DNA from: Fimenecus sp045593555
GTDB lineage: Bacteria; Bacillota; Clostridia; Oscillospirales; Acutalibacteraceae
Reading direction: 5' to 3'
Assembly: GCA_045593555.1 (NCBI GenBank)
Contig: JAZNWU010000010.1
Span: 62,001 to 126,000, forward strand
DNA length: 64,000 bases
This document shows positions 32,508 to 40,689 of the stretch, in pieces. Numbering within the stretch: the first letter of the stretch is position 1; each line of letters starts with the position of its first letter. The position numbers were made by a program, and so were the translations under genes. The notes under the pieces are model-generated. The model saw nothing but the letters and a program-made list of their open reading frames with translations. It was not told the DNA's origin and searched no databases.

Positions 32508-33365
32508 CTATCTTGTAATCCCCTTTAACACGGTTCTTGCAACATAAGGTTTATTCATTGTATAAATATGAATTCCGTTTACACCATTAACGAGCAAATC
32601 ATTTATTTGCTTAATTGCAAACTGAAGTCCTGCTTTTTCCAAATCTTCAGGTCTCTCCTTATATTTCTCTAAAAATTCAGTTACTTCATCAGGAAGTTTT
32701 GTCCCTGAAAGAGAAATAATTCTGTCAATTTGCTTTATATTTGTAATTGGCATAATACCGGCAAAAACAGGTGCATAAATGCCTTTTTTACGGACTTTAT
32801 CAATGAACGAATAGAAAACATCGTTATCATAAAAAAGCTGTGTTATGAGAAAATCAACGCCACAGTCAACTTTTGTTTTAAGGTGGTCAATATCCTTGTC
32901 AAGGCTATCACATTCAGGATGACATTCGGGATAACAAGCACCACCAATGTCGAAATATCCGTATTCTTTAATACGCTCTACAAGTTCATAAGCATATGTA
33001 TAATATTCACCTTCAGGCTTTTGAAAGCCTACGGGGATATCGCCACGCATTGCAAGGACATTATCAATATTATTCTCTTTGAGTGTATCGAGAATTTCGT
33101 TGATTTTATTCTTTGGTGTTGATGCACATGTAAGGTGTGCCAACGCAGTTGTATCAAGTCTGTTTTTTATAAGTGACGCAATTTTTGTTGTGTACTGACT
33201 TGTGCCACCACCTGCACCGTAAGTAACGCTCATAAAATCAGGATTCCAGGCAGATAATTCCCTTACAGACCATTCAATACTTTCAAAGGCAGAATCTGTC
33301 TTTGGTGGAAAGACCTCAAAGGAAATCAATTGGTCCTTAACCATAAGTTTTTCAGTAATTCTCAT
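32508..33365 (-). CDS. metF: Methylenetetrahydrofolate reductase
   Basis: Reduces 5,10-methylene-THF to 5-methyl-THF. ATG 33365 (285 residues) is preferred because GGTGA is 7 nt upstream. TIM-barrel signatures are LISFEVFPPKTD, MSVTYGAGGG, LTCASTPKNKI, VLAMRGDIP, GGACYPECHPE, DFLITQLFYDND and PVFAGIMPITN. It is the short bacterial form without a C-terminal regulatory domain. First gene of the operon to radC, with its own promoter. The adjacent upstream electron-transfer operon ends in a terminator. Confidence 0.95.
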   Translation of the reverse strand: MRITEKLMVKDQLISFEVFPPKTDSAFESIEWSVRELSAWNPDFMSVTYGAGGGTSQYTTKIASLIKNRLDTTALAHLTCASTPKNKINEILDTLKENNIDNVLAMRGDIPVGFQKPEGEYYTYAYELVERIKEYGYFDIGGACYPECHPECDSLDKDIDHLKTKVDCGVDFLITQLFYDNDVFYSFIDKVRKKGIYAPVFAGIMPITNIKQIDRIISLSGTKLPDEVTEFLEKYKERPEDLEKAGLQFAIKQINDLLVNGVNGIHIYTMNKPYVARTVLKGITR

Positions 33366-33382
33366 AATCATTCACCATATAA

Positions 33383-33411
33383 ATAATAACACAAAGAATG
33401 TTGTTTATCAA
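33383..33411 (-). promoter_or_regulatory. Sigma-A promoter of the metF operon
   Basis: Minus strand: -35 TTGATA (33406-33411), 17-bp spacer, -10 TATTAT (33383-33388). Confidence 0.65.
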
Positions 33412-33442
33412 GAAAATACAGATATATTTACATTAAATTAAC

Positions 33443-33474
33443 AAATGTCCCTGCCATTTATGACAAGGACATTT
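33443..33474 (-). terminator. Terminator of the electron-transfer complex operon
   Basis: AAATGTCC (33443-33450) and GGACATTT (33467-33474) with a 16-nt loop. GTTAATTT follows on the minus strand. Confidence 0.6.
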
Positions 33475-33482
33475 ATAAAATT

Positions 33483-36110
33483 CTAAAATTCTGAACTCAT
33501 AGCAATGATTTCTTCGTTTGAGACTTTGCCTATTGAAATTGCATTAACTGCTTTTTCTGCTTCAGCAGTTAAATCACTATACGGTATATTGAGTTTGTTA
33601 TTTACATAGTCTGCAAAGCTTTCGCTATTAAAAATTGCATTTTGTACTCTCTTATTGCCATATTTATCGAAGAAAATTCCATTTTCGTTGTAGGTGGAAG
33701 TTTCTATTGCATTTTCACTTTTCCCATCATACCGTGGAATGTTAAGTTTTGAAATTGCATAATAGTTTGCATCTGTTTCTTTTGCAGTTGTGAAAATTTG
33801 CTTTTCATTTTCTTCTGCATATTTTTTGAGGACAAATGCTGTTTCTGTTGAAACTTTACCACTAATTATGATTGTATCAGAGTTAAGTAATGCATCGAAA
33901 TCAGTTGTTTGTGGTTGGCTCTCAAGTACGCCAAAACGACCACCTTTACAGATAATACCTGTACCTACAGGTAATGCTCTTGTAACAGTTGAGCCGATAT
34001 AACGGAAATCAACAGCGCAAAGATTTGAACAACGAGTACAAATGCTCTTAACTGAATTCTCTTTAACCGGAACACTCTTTGTAAAGGATGTTTTCTCTCT
34101 TAATGCACCTGTCGGGCAAAGTGCGACACACTGACCGCAACCTATACAATCAGTTTCTTTAAGCGGTTTACCGAGTTCAGGCTCAACAAGTGTATTAAAG
34201 CCACGGTTAATAAGACCGATTGCAGATTTGCCGATTACTTCTTCACAAACTCTTACACAAAGACCACAGAGAATACACTTATCAGTATTTCTGCTGATAA
34301 GGTCATTTGCATTTTCCTGATTTCTGTTGTGCTTCTCCCCTGCAAATCTTGACGGTTTGACATCATAATCATTTGCATAAGAGATAAGTTTACATTCAAA
34401 ATAGTCGTGACAACCACATTCAAGACAACGATTTGCTTCTTTCTTTGCCATTTCTTCGCTGAAACCAAAATTAACTTCTTTAAAGTTAGTTTTTCTGTCA
34501 GCAGGTGTCATATGTGGCATTTTAGCTCTGGGGAATTTCTCGAATTTTGAGTAATCAATTGATTTACTGTCACGCTCAACGAAATACGGCTTTTTGTAGC
34601 CTACTGTTTCGCCATTTAAGTATCTGTCTATTACAACTGATGCCTTTTGTGCTTCGCCTATTGCTGCGATTGCAATATCAGCACCCTTGTTTGTTGCATC
34701 ACCAACTGCGAACACCCCGTCAATTGATGTTGTGAATCGGCTTTCGTCTGCTGAAATTGTATTTTTTCTTGTTGCTTCAAGACTTTCAAATCCATTAAGG
34801 TTTGGATACTGACCGATTGCCATAATAACGGAATCGAGTGAAATTTCTTCAGTTTCGCCTTCTATTGCAACAGGGCGACGACGACCACTTTCGTCAGGCT
34901 CACCGAGCTCCATTTTCTGGAGAATTACACCGTTAAGCTTACCATTTTCACCTGTGAATTCAATAGGGTTTGTAAGATACTTGTAAATTACGCCTTCTTC
35001 CTCTGACTCAAGGATTTCCTGTGGGTCAGCAGGCATTTCGTCTTTTGTACGACGATAAATAACATATACATTTTCAGCACCAAGACGGACTGCTACTCGA
35101 CAAGCATCCATTGCAGTATTACCGCCACCACAGACAGCAATATTTTTACCGATTTCAGGCTTGTTTCCAAGTGCTACCTCACGAAGGAAGTCAATTCCTC
35201 CCCAAACACCATCTAAATCTTCGCCCTGAACTCGCATTTTACTGCTATTCCATGCACCGATTGCCACGAGTGTTGCATCGTAGTCTTCTTTGATTTTGTC
35301 GAATGTAATATCCTTGCCGATATTCACATTGTTTTTAAGGGTTACACCCATATCTTCTATGAGTTTGATTTCTTTGTCTAAAACTGCTTTCGGAAGTCTG
35401 TATTCAGGGATGCCGTAACGAAGCATACCACCCATTTTTGGCATCTGCTCAAAAACAGTTACGCTGTGGCCCTGTTTACGAAGGAAATATGCAGATGTAA
35501 GACCTGCAGGACCACCGCCGATAATTGCAACCTTTTTGTTTGTATCAGGCTCTATTTCAGGAATATATGTATCTCCCAGTAAATCCATATCGGCTACAAA
35601 GCTTTTAAGAAATGCAATTGAAATCGGTTCATCAACATACTGTCTGCGACATTGTTTTTCACAAGGATGAGGACAAATTCTACCGATTGATGCAGGAAAA
35701 GGCAATTTTTCTTTAATAAGCTTAACTGCTTCTGTATATTCACCATTTGCAATAAGTCCAACATATCCCTGACAATCTGTACCTGCAGGACAAGCTTTAC
35801 TGCAAGGTGCTACACAGTCACCAGTATGGTCAGAAAGTAAAAGCTCAAGGGCAACTTTACGGGAAGCCTTTACTCTGTCAGTTTGTGTATGTACAACCAT
35901 ACCGTCTGTAACCTTTGTTGAACAGGCACGGAGAAGCTTTGGCACTCCCTCAACCTCAACTGTACAAAGTCCGCAAGCACCATAAAGCTCAACTCTGCCA
36001 TCATAACAAAGGTTAGGAATTTTAATACCATTCTGTGAAGCAACATTGAGTATTGTCATACCTTCGTTTGCTTCGATTATTTTACCGTCAATAGTTAATG
36101 TAATACTCAA
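33483..36110 (-). CDS. Multi-cluster FAD/NAD(P) oxidoreductase (ferredoxin domain + GltD/NfnL-like + NuoG-like Fe-S region)
   Basis: 875 residues. Order: [2Fe-2S] ferredoxin (C35, C46, C49, C63), a Cys-rich NuoG/GltD linker (DHTGDCVAPCSKACPAGTDC), a GltD-like flavoprotein with two Rossmann folds (GGGPAGLTSAYF at ~195, GGGNTAMDACRVA at ~330) and AVGDATNKGADIAIAAIGEA, then a CxxCGCHDYFEC motif, two [4Fe-4S] sites (CILCGLCVRVC, CIGCGQCVALC) and a last CTRCSNLC...CKGGRFG motif like NuoG/FdhA. No H-cluster or Mo-cofactor catalytic part. Combined with NuoF- and NuoE-like partners, this composition matches Stn/Nfn-type electron-bifurcating transhydrogenase better than NDH-1 or hydrogenase. Confidence 0.75.
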   Translation of the reverse strand: MSITLTIDGKIIEANEGMTILNVASQNGIKIPNLCYDGRVELYGACGLCTVEVEGVPKLLRACSTKVTDGMVVHTQTDRVKASRKVALELLLSDHTGDCVAPCSKACPAGTDCQGYVGLIANGEYTEAVKLIKEKLPFPASIGRICPHPCEKQCRRQYVDEPISIAFLKSFVADMDLLGDTYIPEIEPDTNKKVAIIGGGPAGLTSAYFLRKQGHSVTVFEQMPKMGGMLRYGIPEYRLPKAVLDKEIKLIEDMGVTLKNNVNIGKDITFDKIKEDYDATLVAIGAWNSSKMRVQGEDLDGVWGGIDFLREVALGNKPEIGKNIAVCGGGNTAMDACRVAVRLGAENVYVIYRRTKDEMPADPQEILESEEEGVIYKYLTNPIEFTGENGKLNGVILQKMELGEPDESGRRRPVAIEGETEEISLDSVIMAIGQYPNLNGFESLEATRKNTISADESRFTTSIDGVFAVGDATNKGADIAIAAIGEAQKASVVIDRYLNGETVGYKKPYFVERDSKSIDYSKFEKFPRAKMPHMTPADRKTNFKEVNFGFSEEMAKKEANRCLECGCHDYFECKLISYANDYDVKPSRFAGEKHNRNQENANDLISRNTDKCILCGLCVRVCEEVIGKSAIGLINRGFNTLVEPELGKPLKETDCIGCGQCVALCPTGALREKTSFTKSVPVKENSVKSICTRCSNLCAVDFRYIGSTVTRALPVGTGIICKGGRFGVLESQPQTTDFDALLNSDTIIISGKVSTETAFVLKKYAEENEKQIFTTAKETDANYYAISKLNIPRYDGKSENAIETSTYNENGIFFDKYGNKRVQNAIFNSESFADYVNNKLNIPYSDLTAEAEKAVNAISIGKVSNEEIIAMSSEF

Positions 36111-37856
36111 TTATTTCACCTCCACAGCGTTGAATTTACATACTGATTTACAGTTACGACACTTGATACATTTATCCATATCAATAGTGTGAGGATTTTT
36201 CACTGTACCACTGATAGCATTTACAGGACATTTCTTTGAACAAAGGGTACATCCACGACAAAGCTCAGCATTAATTTCATATTTAAGGAGATTTGTACAC
36301 TCGTGTGCAGTACATTTTTTATCAACAATATGTTCAATGTATTCATTTTTAAAGTATTTGAGAGTTGTAAGAACAGGGTTTGGTGCTGTCTGACCAAGAC
36401 CGCAGAGTGCACCGTCTTTAATTGCAAGGCAAAGCTCTTCTAACAATTCAATGTCATCTTCCTTACCGTTTCCCTCTGTAATACGAGTCAGAATTTCAAG
36501 CATTCTCTTTGTACCAAGACGACAATGTACACATTTACCACAAGACTCTTTTGCAGTAAAATCAAGGAAGAAACGAGCCATTTCAACCATACAAGTGCTA
36601 TCGTCCATTACAACCATACCACCTGAACCCATAATTGCACCTGTTGCTGATAAAACTTTATAGTCGATTACAGTATCAATTAATTCGGCAGGAATACAAC
36701 CACCTGACGGTCCGCCCATCTGTACTGCTTTGAAATTCTTATCGTTCTTAATTCCGCCACCAATGTCAAAGATAACATCACGAAGTGTTTTACCCATTGG
36801 TATTTCAACAAGTCCGCCACGCTTGATTTTTCCTGTAAGAGCAAAAACCTTTGTACCCTTGCTGTTTTCCGTTCCCATTGATGAAAAAGCGTTACCACCA
36901 TTGAGGATTATCCAGCTTACATTTGCAAATGTTTCAACATTGTTGATATTTGATGGTTTATGCCAATAACCTGACTGTGCAGGGAATGGTGGCTTGAGTC
37001 TTGGCATACCACGAGAACCCTCAAGAGATTCAATAAGTGCTGTTTCTTCACCACAGACGAATGCACCTGCACCGGCTTTAATACGGAAATCACAAGAGAA
37101 GTTTGTTCCCATTATATTCTCACCGATAAAGCCCATTTCCTTTGCCTGATTGATTGCATTCTGAAGTCTGCGGATTGCAAGAGGATATTCAGCACGGACA
37201 TAGACAATTGCTTCAGTAGCACCTATTGCGTAAGCACCGATAAGCATACCTTCAATAAGGTTATGCGGGTCACCCTCAATAACTGCTCTGTCCATAAATG
37301 CACCCGGGTCACCCTCATCAGCATTACAGATAAGATATTTGTTTTCACCTGTTGACTGACGGGCAGCATTCCACTTAAACCACGTAGGAAAACCTGCACC
37401 ACCACGACCTGCAAGTCCTGAAATCTTGATTTCTTCGATTACATCCTCAGGTGACATTGTTGTAAGGACTTTATTGAGTGCTTTGTAGCCATCATCATTT
37501 GTATAATCCTCAATAATTTCAGGATTGATAACACCACAATGACGAAGTGCGATTCTTGTCTGTTTTTCGAGGAATTGCTTATCGTCATCTGAAATTTCAA
37601 AGTCTTTAACTGATGTTAATTCATTATTATTTACAGCAGTTGCAATTTTTTCTGCAATTTCGCCATTTACCTTTACGAATCTGTGAAGTCCATCATCAGC
37701 ATAAACATCAACGATAGGCTCAAGGTAACACATACCAATGCAACCAGTTACTGTCAATTTATTGTTATTCAAATCAAGGTTGGAATTTAAAACATCATAG
37801 GCTTTCATAGCTCCTGCAGCAATACCACAGCTGCCTTGACCAACTACAACTTTCAT
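36111..37856 (-). CDS. NuoF-like FMN/NADH-binding subunit of bifurcating complex
   Basis: 581 residues. Thioredoxin-like [2Fe-2S] N-terminus (GQGSCGIAAGAM..GCIGMCYLEP), NuoF core with NADH/FMN loops (SGLAGRGGAGFPTWFKW, CNADEGDPGAFMDR, GAGAFVCGEETALIESLEG), an SLBB region (GGPSGGCIP), the NADH_4Fe-4S motif SCGKCVHCRLGTKRML, and a C-terminal pair of [4Fe-4S] sites (CRGCTLCSKKC, CIKCRNCKSVC). This is the HydB/StnB-type domain set, where FMN is the bifurcation site. ATGA overlap with the NuoE-like gene, and 0 nt from the following one. Confidence 0.92.
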   Translation of the reverse strand: MKVVVGQGSCGIAAGAMKAYDVLNSNLDLNNNKLTVTGCIGMCYLEPIVDVYADDGLHRFVKVNGEIAEKIATAVNNNELTSVKDFEISDDDKQFLEKQTRIALRHCGVINPEIIEDYTNDDGYKALNKVLTTMSPEDVIEEIKISGLAGRGGAGFPTWFKWNAARQSTGENKYLICNADEGDPGAFMDRAVIEGDPHNLIEGMLIGAYAIGATEAIVYVRAEYPLAIRRLQNAINQAKEMGFIGENIMGTNFSCDFRIKAGAGAFVCGEETALIESLEGSRGMPRLKPPFPAQSGYWHKPSNINNVETFANVSWIILNGGNAFSSMGTENSKGTKVFALTGKIKRGGLVEIPMGKTLRDVIFDIGGGIKNDKNFKAVQMGGPSGGCIPAELIDTVIDYKVLSATGAIMGSGGMVVMDDSTCMVEMARFFLDFTAKESCGKCVHCRLGTKRMLEILTRITEGNGKEDDIELLEELCLAIKDGALCGLGQTAPNPVLTTLKYFKNEYIEHIVDKKCTAHECTNLLKYEINAELCRGCTLCSKKCPVNAISGTVKNPHTIDMDKCIKCRNCKSVCKFNAVEVK

Positions 37857-38353
37857 TGTTCTTCCTCCCCTGCTTTTTCTTGTAATTCTTTAAATATTGA
37901 AATGGCTTTTTCAGGAGTTAATGAACCATAAGTATCGTCATTTATCATCATAACGGGTGACAAACTACAACAACCAAGACAAGCAACATTTTTAAGAGTA
38001 AAAAGTCCATCTTCAGTTGTTTCACCGTCTTTTATACCAAGATATTCATTGATAGTCTTTTCAATCTGCTGTGAGCCGTTAACGTGACAAGCTGTACCCT
38101 GACAAAGCATAATGAGATACTTACCAACAGGCTCTAATCTGAACTGTGAATAGAAAGTTGCAACACCCATAATTTTAGTTACTTTGATTCCTGTTCTCTG
38201 TGAAATATGCAAAATCACATCTACAGGAAGATAACCATAAATCTCCTGTGCATTCTGTAATATAGTTATAAGACTTCCCGGAACAGTTGCATATTTTTCT
38301 AAACAAGGTTCCAACAAAGAAAAGTCACTTTTGTTTTTACAATCGCAATTCAT
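37853..38353 (-). CDS. NuoE/HydC-like [2Fe-2S] subunit
   Basis: 166 residues from ATG 38353 (CGGAGG 7 nt before); a longer reading lacks a ribosome site. Helical N-terminal part, then a thioredoxin-like domain with Cys84, Cys89, Cys125 and Cys129 (LCQGTACH and CLGCCSLSPVMMIND), standard for NuoE and HydC. It starts the three-gene operon of this complex and overlaps the next gene by 4 nt. Confidence 0.93.
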   Translation of the reverse strand: MNCDCKNKSDFSLLEPCLEKYATVPGSLITILQNAQEIYGYLPVDVILHISQRTGIKVTKIMGVATFYSQFRLEPVGKYLIMLCQGTACHVNGSQQIEKTINEYLGIKDGETTEDGLFTLKNVACLGCCSLSPVMMINDDTYGSLTPEKAISIFKELQEKAGEEEQ

Positions 38354-38387
38354 AACTGACCTCCGACTAAAAAATACATTACTATAT

Positions 38388-38416
38388 ATAATAATACAAA
38401 TAGTACAGTTTTTCAA
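38388..38416 (-). promoter_or_regulatory. Sigma-A promoter of the bifurcating-complex operon
   Basis: Minus strand: -35 TTGAAA (38411-38416), 17-bp spacer, -10 TATTAT (38388-38393). Confidence 0.65.
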
Positions 38417-38449
38417 TTAGAATTTTCTTATAAAAATGGTAAAAAATTA

Positions 38450-38478
38450 TCGACTTTAACAACAAATAAGTATATAAT
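38450..38478 (+). promoter_or_regulatory. Promoter of the PHP gene
   Basis: -35 TCGACT (38450-38455), 17-bp spacer, -10 TATAAT (38473-38478). It is divergent from the promoter at 38388-38416. Confidence 0.5.
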
Positions 38479-38518
38479 ACATATGGGTATTGATTTTAGT
38501 CAGAATTGAGGAATTAAT

Positions 38519-39199
38519 TTGAAGAAATATTTATATGAAATGCATTTTCACACCAAAAATACAAGTAACTGTGCCAATGTTAAAGCAGAGGTTGCAGTTG
38601 AAGAATATATCAAGGCAGGATATGATGGAATTATTGTTACTGACCATCTGAGTCCGTCAACTTATATGAAATATGGCAGAGAACTTTTACCTTGGAAAAA
38701 GAAAATTGATTTTTTTCTTCGTGGTTATAAGGCTGCTAAAAAAACTGCAAACGGAAGAATACCTGTGCTTTTAGGAATGGAACTTCGTTTCCGTACAAGT
38801 GAGGGTGATAACGACTATCTTGTTTACGGTATTACAGAAGAGTTTCTTTATAACACACCTGACATTCTTAATATGAACAGTAAAAGTTTTTATGAATTAG
38901 CTCAAAAAAATGGTTTTCTTGTTTTTCAGGCTCATCCGTTCAGGGTTGGTATGAAAGTTACAAACCCAAAGTTCCTTGACGGTGTAGAGATTTTTAACGG
39001 TAATCCAAGACATAATTCAAGCAACGATATTGCTGAAATGTGGGCAAAAAAATATGACCTTATGGTCACATCGGGTTCAGATTATCACGAAATTGAGGAT
39101 TTGGGCACAGGCGGAATATGGTTTAACAAGGAAATTACTGATAATAAGACATTGATTGAAGAATTGAAAAAAAGAGAATATGAGATAAAGAGAAAATAA
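38519..39199 (+). CDS. PHP-domain phosphoesterase
   Basis: 226 residues from TTG 38519 (TTGAGGAA upstream). Metal-binding PHP motifs are in order: EMHFHTKNTS, VTDHLSP, LLGMELRF, FQAHPFR and TSGSDYHE. Such proteins are histidinol-phosphatase-like or trinuclear-metal phosphoesterases acting on small phosphates or nucleotides; the substrate is unknown. Single gene, ending at the bidirectional terminator 39203-39230. Confidence 0.88.
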   Translation: MKKYLYEMHFHTKNTSNCANVKAEVAVEEYIKAGYDGIIVTDHLSPSTYMKYGRELLPWKKKIDFFLRGYKAAKKTANGRIPVLLGMELRFRTSEGDNDYLVYGITEEFLYNTPDILNMNSKSFYELAQKNGFLVFQAHPFRVGMKVTNPKFLDGVEIFNGNPRHNSSNDIAEMWAKKYDLMVTSGSDYHEIEDLGTGGIWFNKEITDNKTLIEELKKREYEIKRK

Positions 39200-39202
39200 G
39201 AT

Positions 39203-39230
39203 AAGGTCTGCAAATATGCAGACCTTTAAT
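39203..39230. terminator. Bidirectional terminator between the PHP gene and the phosphoesterase
   Basis: AAGGTCTGCA (39203-39212), loop AATA, TGCAGACCTT (39217-39226). Perfect 10-bp stem flanked by T/A-rich ends. Confidence 0.85.
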
Positions 39231-39233
39231 TGT

Positions 39234-40271
39234 TTATGCTTCAATTTTTGAGAATTGGTACATTTCTTTTGTATTTTCTTCTGTAACATCAATTACAGTT
39301 AATGTACAAGACGGTATCATTTCTTCAGGATGTGATGCATTATACCCACTTACACTGCTTAACTGATAATATCTGTCATTATAAAAATGACACATATTAT
39401 TGCTGTGAACATGACCGATAGAAATGAGTGAGATATATTCATTATCTGCTGTCATATCATCAAAAAGTTTATTTTCCTTAATAGTATCAAGTTCATAAAC
39501 ATATGCAGATGGGAAACCATCATATGCTTCGCCTTTTTCAAAGGCTGTTTTAAATGCAGGTGTATTCATATGGAAGAATACACTTGTTTTTACTTTTCTC
39601 TCCTCGATGCCATTAAGTAACCAGTTTATTTGATTTTCTTTTATGTAATCATACTCACCTATTGCCTTGACAGTTCTTGCATGAGAATCCATAAATGCAA
39701 GTGAATGAGCTAATTCGCCATTGTATTCAATGTCAATAAAAAATTGCATATCGCCATCAATACCTTTTTCATTACCATAAACAAAGTTTTTATATTCCAT
39801 TAAATATGATATCAAATCTTCATTTTCACCATCAATTTCACCATCATTATTACCCGGTAAAAATGTCCAAGGAATATTATAACTGTCAACAAGGTCTGCA
39901 AAAATTTTTGTTGCACCATATTTATCATAATCTGAAACGAGATTGAAACCATCAACCATATCGCCATTGACAACAATAAAATCACAAGGCGTTTTATCAA
40001 GAATTACTTTCAAGTCTGCCATTGTTTTATCATCGTTTTCACAAGTTCCGTTATAAAAATGCGTGTCATTGATTTTGAGAAGAACAAATTTACCGTCATC
40101 GCCAACATCATAAGTAATTTGTTCTTGATTATAGATTTCATTATAACTATGTGCAAGGTCTTTTGGACTGTTGAAATTGAAACGATATAAAATGTAACCA
40201 CCAAACAAACCACCACAAACCAAAACAACAGCCAACAAAAAAGCTATAACCTTTATAATTTTCTTTTTCAT
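39234..40271 (-). CDS. Membrane-anchored calcineurin-like metallophosphoesterase
   Basis: 345 residues. Signal anchor (about 5-28), then a purple-acid-phosphatase-like domain facing outward. Motifs: KINDTHFY (D-x-H), VVNGDMVDG, FLPGNNDGE (the usual GNHD reads GNND), FFHMNTP and SIGHVHSNN. The His-to-Asn change in GNHD occurs in some PAP-like subfamilies. The function is unknown; a surface phosphatase is likely. Its promoter carries a palindrome over the -35 that may bind the divergently encoded XRE regulator. Confidence 0.85.
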   Translation of the reverse strand: MKKKIIKVIAFLLAVVLVCGGLFGGYILYRFNFNSPKDLAHSYNEIYNQEQITYDVGDDGKFVLLKINDTHFYNGTCENDDKTMADLKVILDKTPCDFIVVNGDMVDGFNLVSDYDKYGATKIFADLVDSYNIPWTFLPGNNDGEIDGENEDLISYLMEYKNFVYGNEKGIDGDMQFFIDIEYNGELAHSLAFMDSHARTVKAIGEYDYIKENQINWLLNGIEERKVKTSVFFHMNTPAFKTAFEKGEAYDGFPSAYVYELDTIKENKLFDDMTADNEYISLISIGHVHSNNMCHFYNDRYYQLSSVSGYNASHPEEMIPSCTLTVIDVTEENTKEMYQFSKIEA

Positions 40272-40303
40272 AGCAATGACTCCTTAATGTTTAATATATT
40301 AGC

Positions 40304-40332
40304 AATATATCACAAGTTGAGATTATTGTCAA
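40304..40332 (-). promoter_or_regulatory. Sigma-A promoter of the anchored phosphoesterase (extended -10)
   Basis: Minus strand: -35 TTGACA (40327-40332), 17-bp spacer ending TGA, -10 TATATT (40304-40309). Confidence 0.75.
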
Positions 40333-40338
40333 TATCTC
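40319..40338. promoter_or_regulatory. Candidate XRE operator palindrome
   Basis: GAGAT(T)ATTG-T-CAATATCTC: nearly perfect 19-bp palindrome with one extra T. It covers the -35 hexamer of the phosphoesterase promoter and lies 50-70 bp before the XRE gene. Confidence 0.45.
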
Positions 40339-40387
40339 GTTGTGTGATAATGTAAAATCATCTTGAAATAATATTAAGGTGATTTTT

Positions 40388-40591
40388 ATGAGATTAAAAG
40401 ACTTAAGAGAAGATAATGATGTTAAGCAAAAAGAACTTGCTGAATATCTTAACATAAAACAAAATACCTATTCACAATATGAAAACGGCAAACGTGAAAT
40501 TCCAATTGAATTACTTTGGAAATTAGCTGATTTCTATAATACAAGTGTTGATTATATTATAGGCAGAACTGAAAATTCAACAAGATTATGA
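40388..40591 (+). CDS. XRE-family HTH transcriptional regulator
   Basis: 67 residues from ATG 40388 (AAGGTGA upstream). A single HTH_3 domain: MRLKDLREDNDVKQKELAEYLNIKQNTYSQYENGKREIPIELLWKLADFYNTSVDYIIGRTE (described as residues 1-62; DNA-contact helix IKQNTYSQYENG). No sensor or oligomerisation extension. It is probably a repressor of the divergent phosphoesterase and of itself. Confidence 0.9.
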   Translation: MRLKDLREDNDVKQKELAEYLNIKQNTYSQYENGKREIPIELLWKLADFYNTSVDYIIGRTENSTRL

Positions 40592-40597
40592 TTTATT

Positions 40598-40624
40598 AAC
40601 CACTCTCAAAGGGTGGTTTTTTTC
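40598..40624 (+). terminator. Terminator of the XRE gene
   Basis: AACCACTC (40598-40605) and GGGTGGTT (40611-40618), then TTTTT. Confidence 0.8.
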
Positions 40625-40627
40625 TCA

Positions 40628-40675
40628 CCCTCAGTCTTTTTCTTCGAAAAAGACAGCTCCCTCGTCAGAGGGAGC
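40628..40675 (+). repeat. 48-bp palindromic repeat, copy 1
   Basis: Two hairpins: GTCTTTTTC..GAAAAAGAC and GCTCCCT..AGGGAGC. It differs at one position from the copy at 60170-60217 in the same orientation. Confidence 0.9.
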
Positions 40676-40689
40676 TATAATTGGTTTAC

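Noticed and set aside
33483..36110. [FeFe]-hydrogenase (HydA) reading of the 875-aa protein
   Set aside because: None of the H-cluster motifs (TSCCPxW, MPCxxKxxE, GGVMEAAxR) is present. The middle is a GltD-like flavoprotein.
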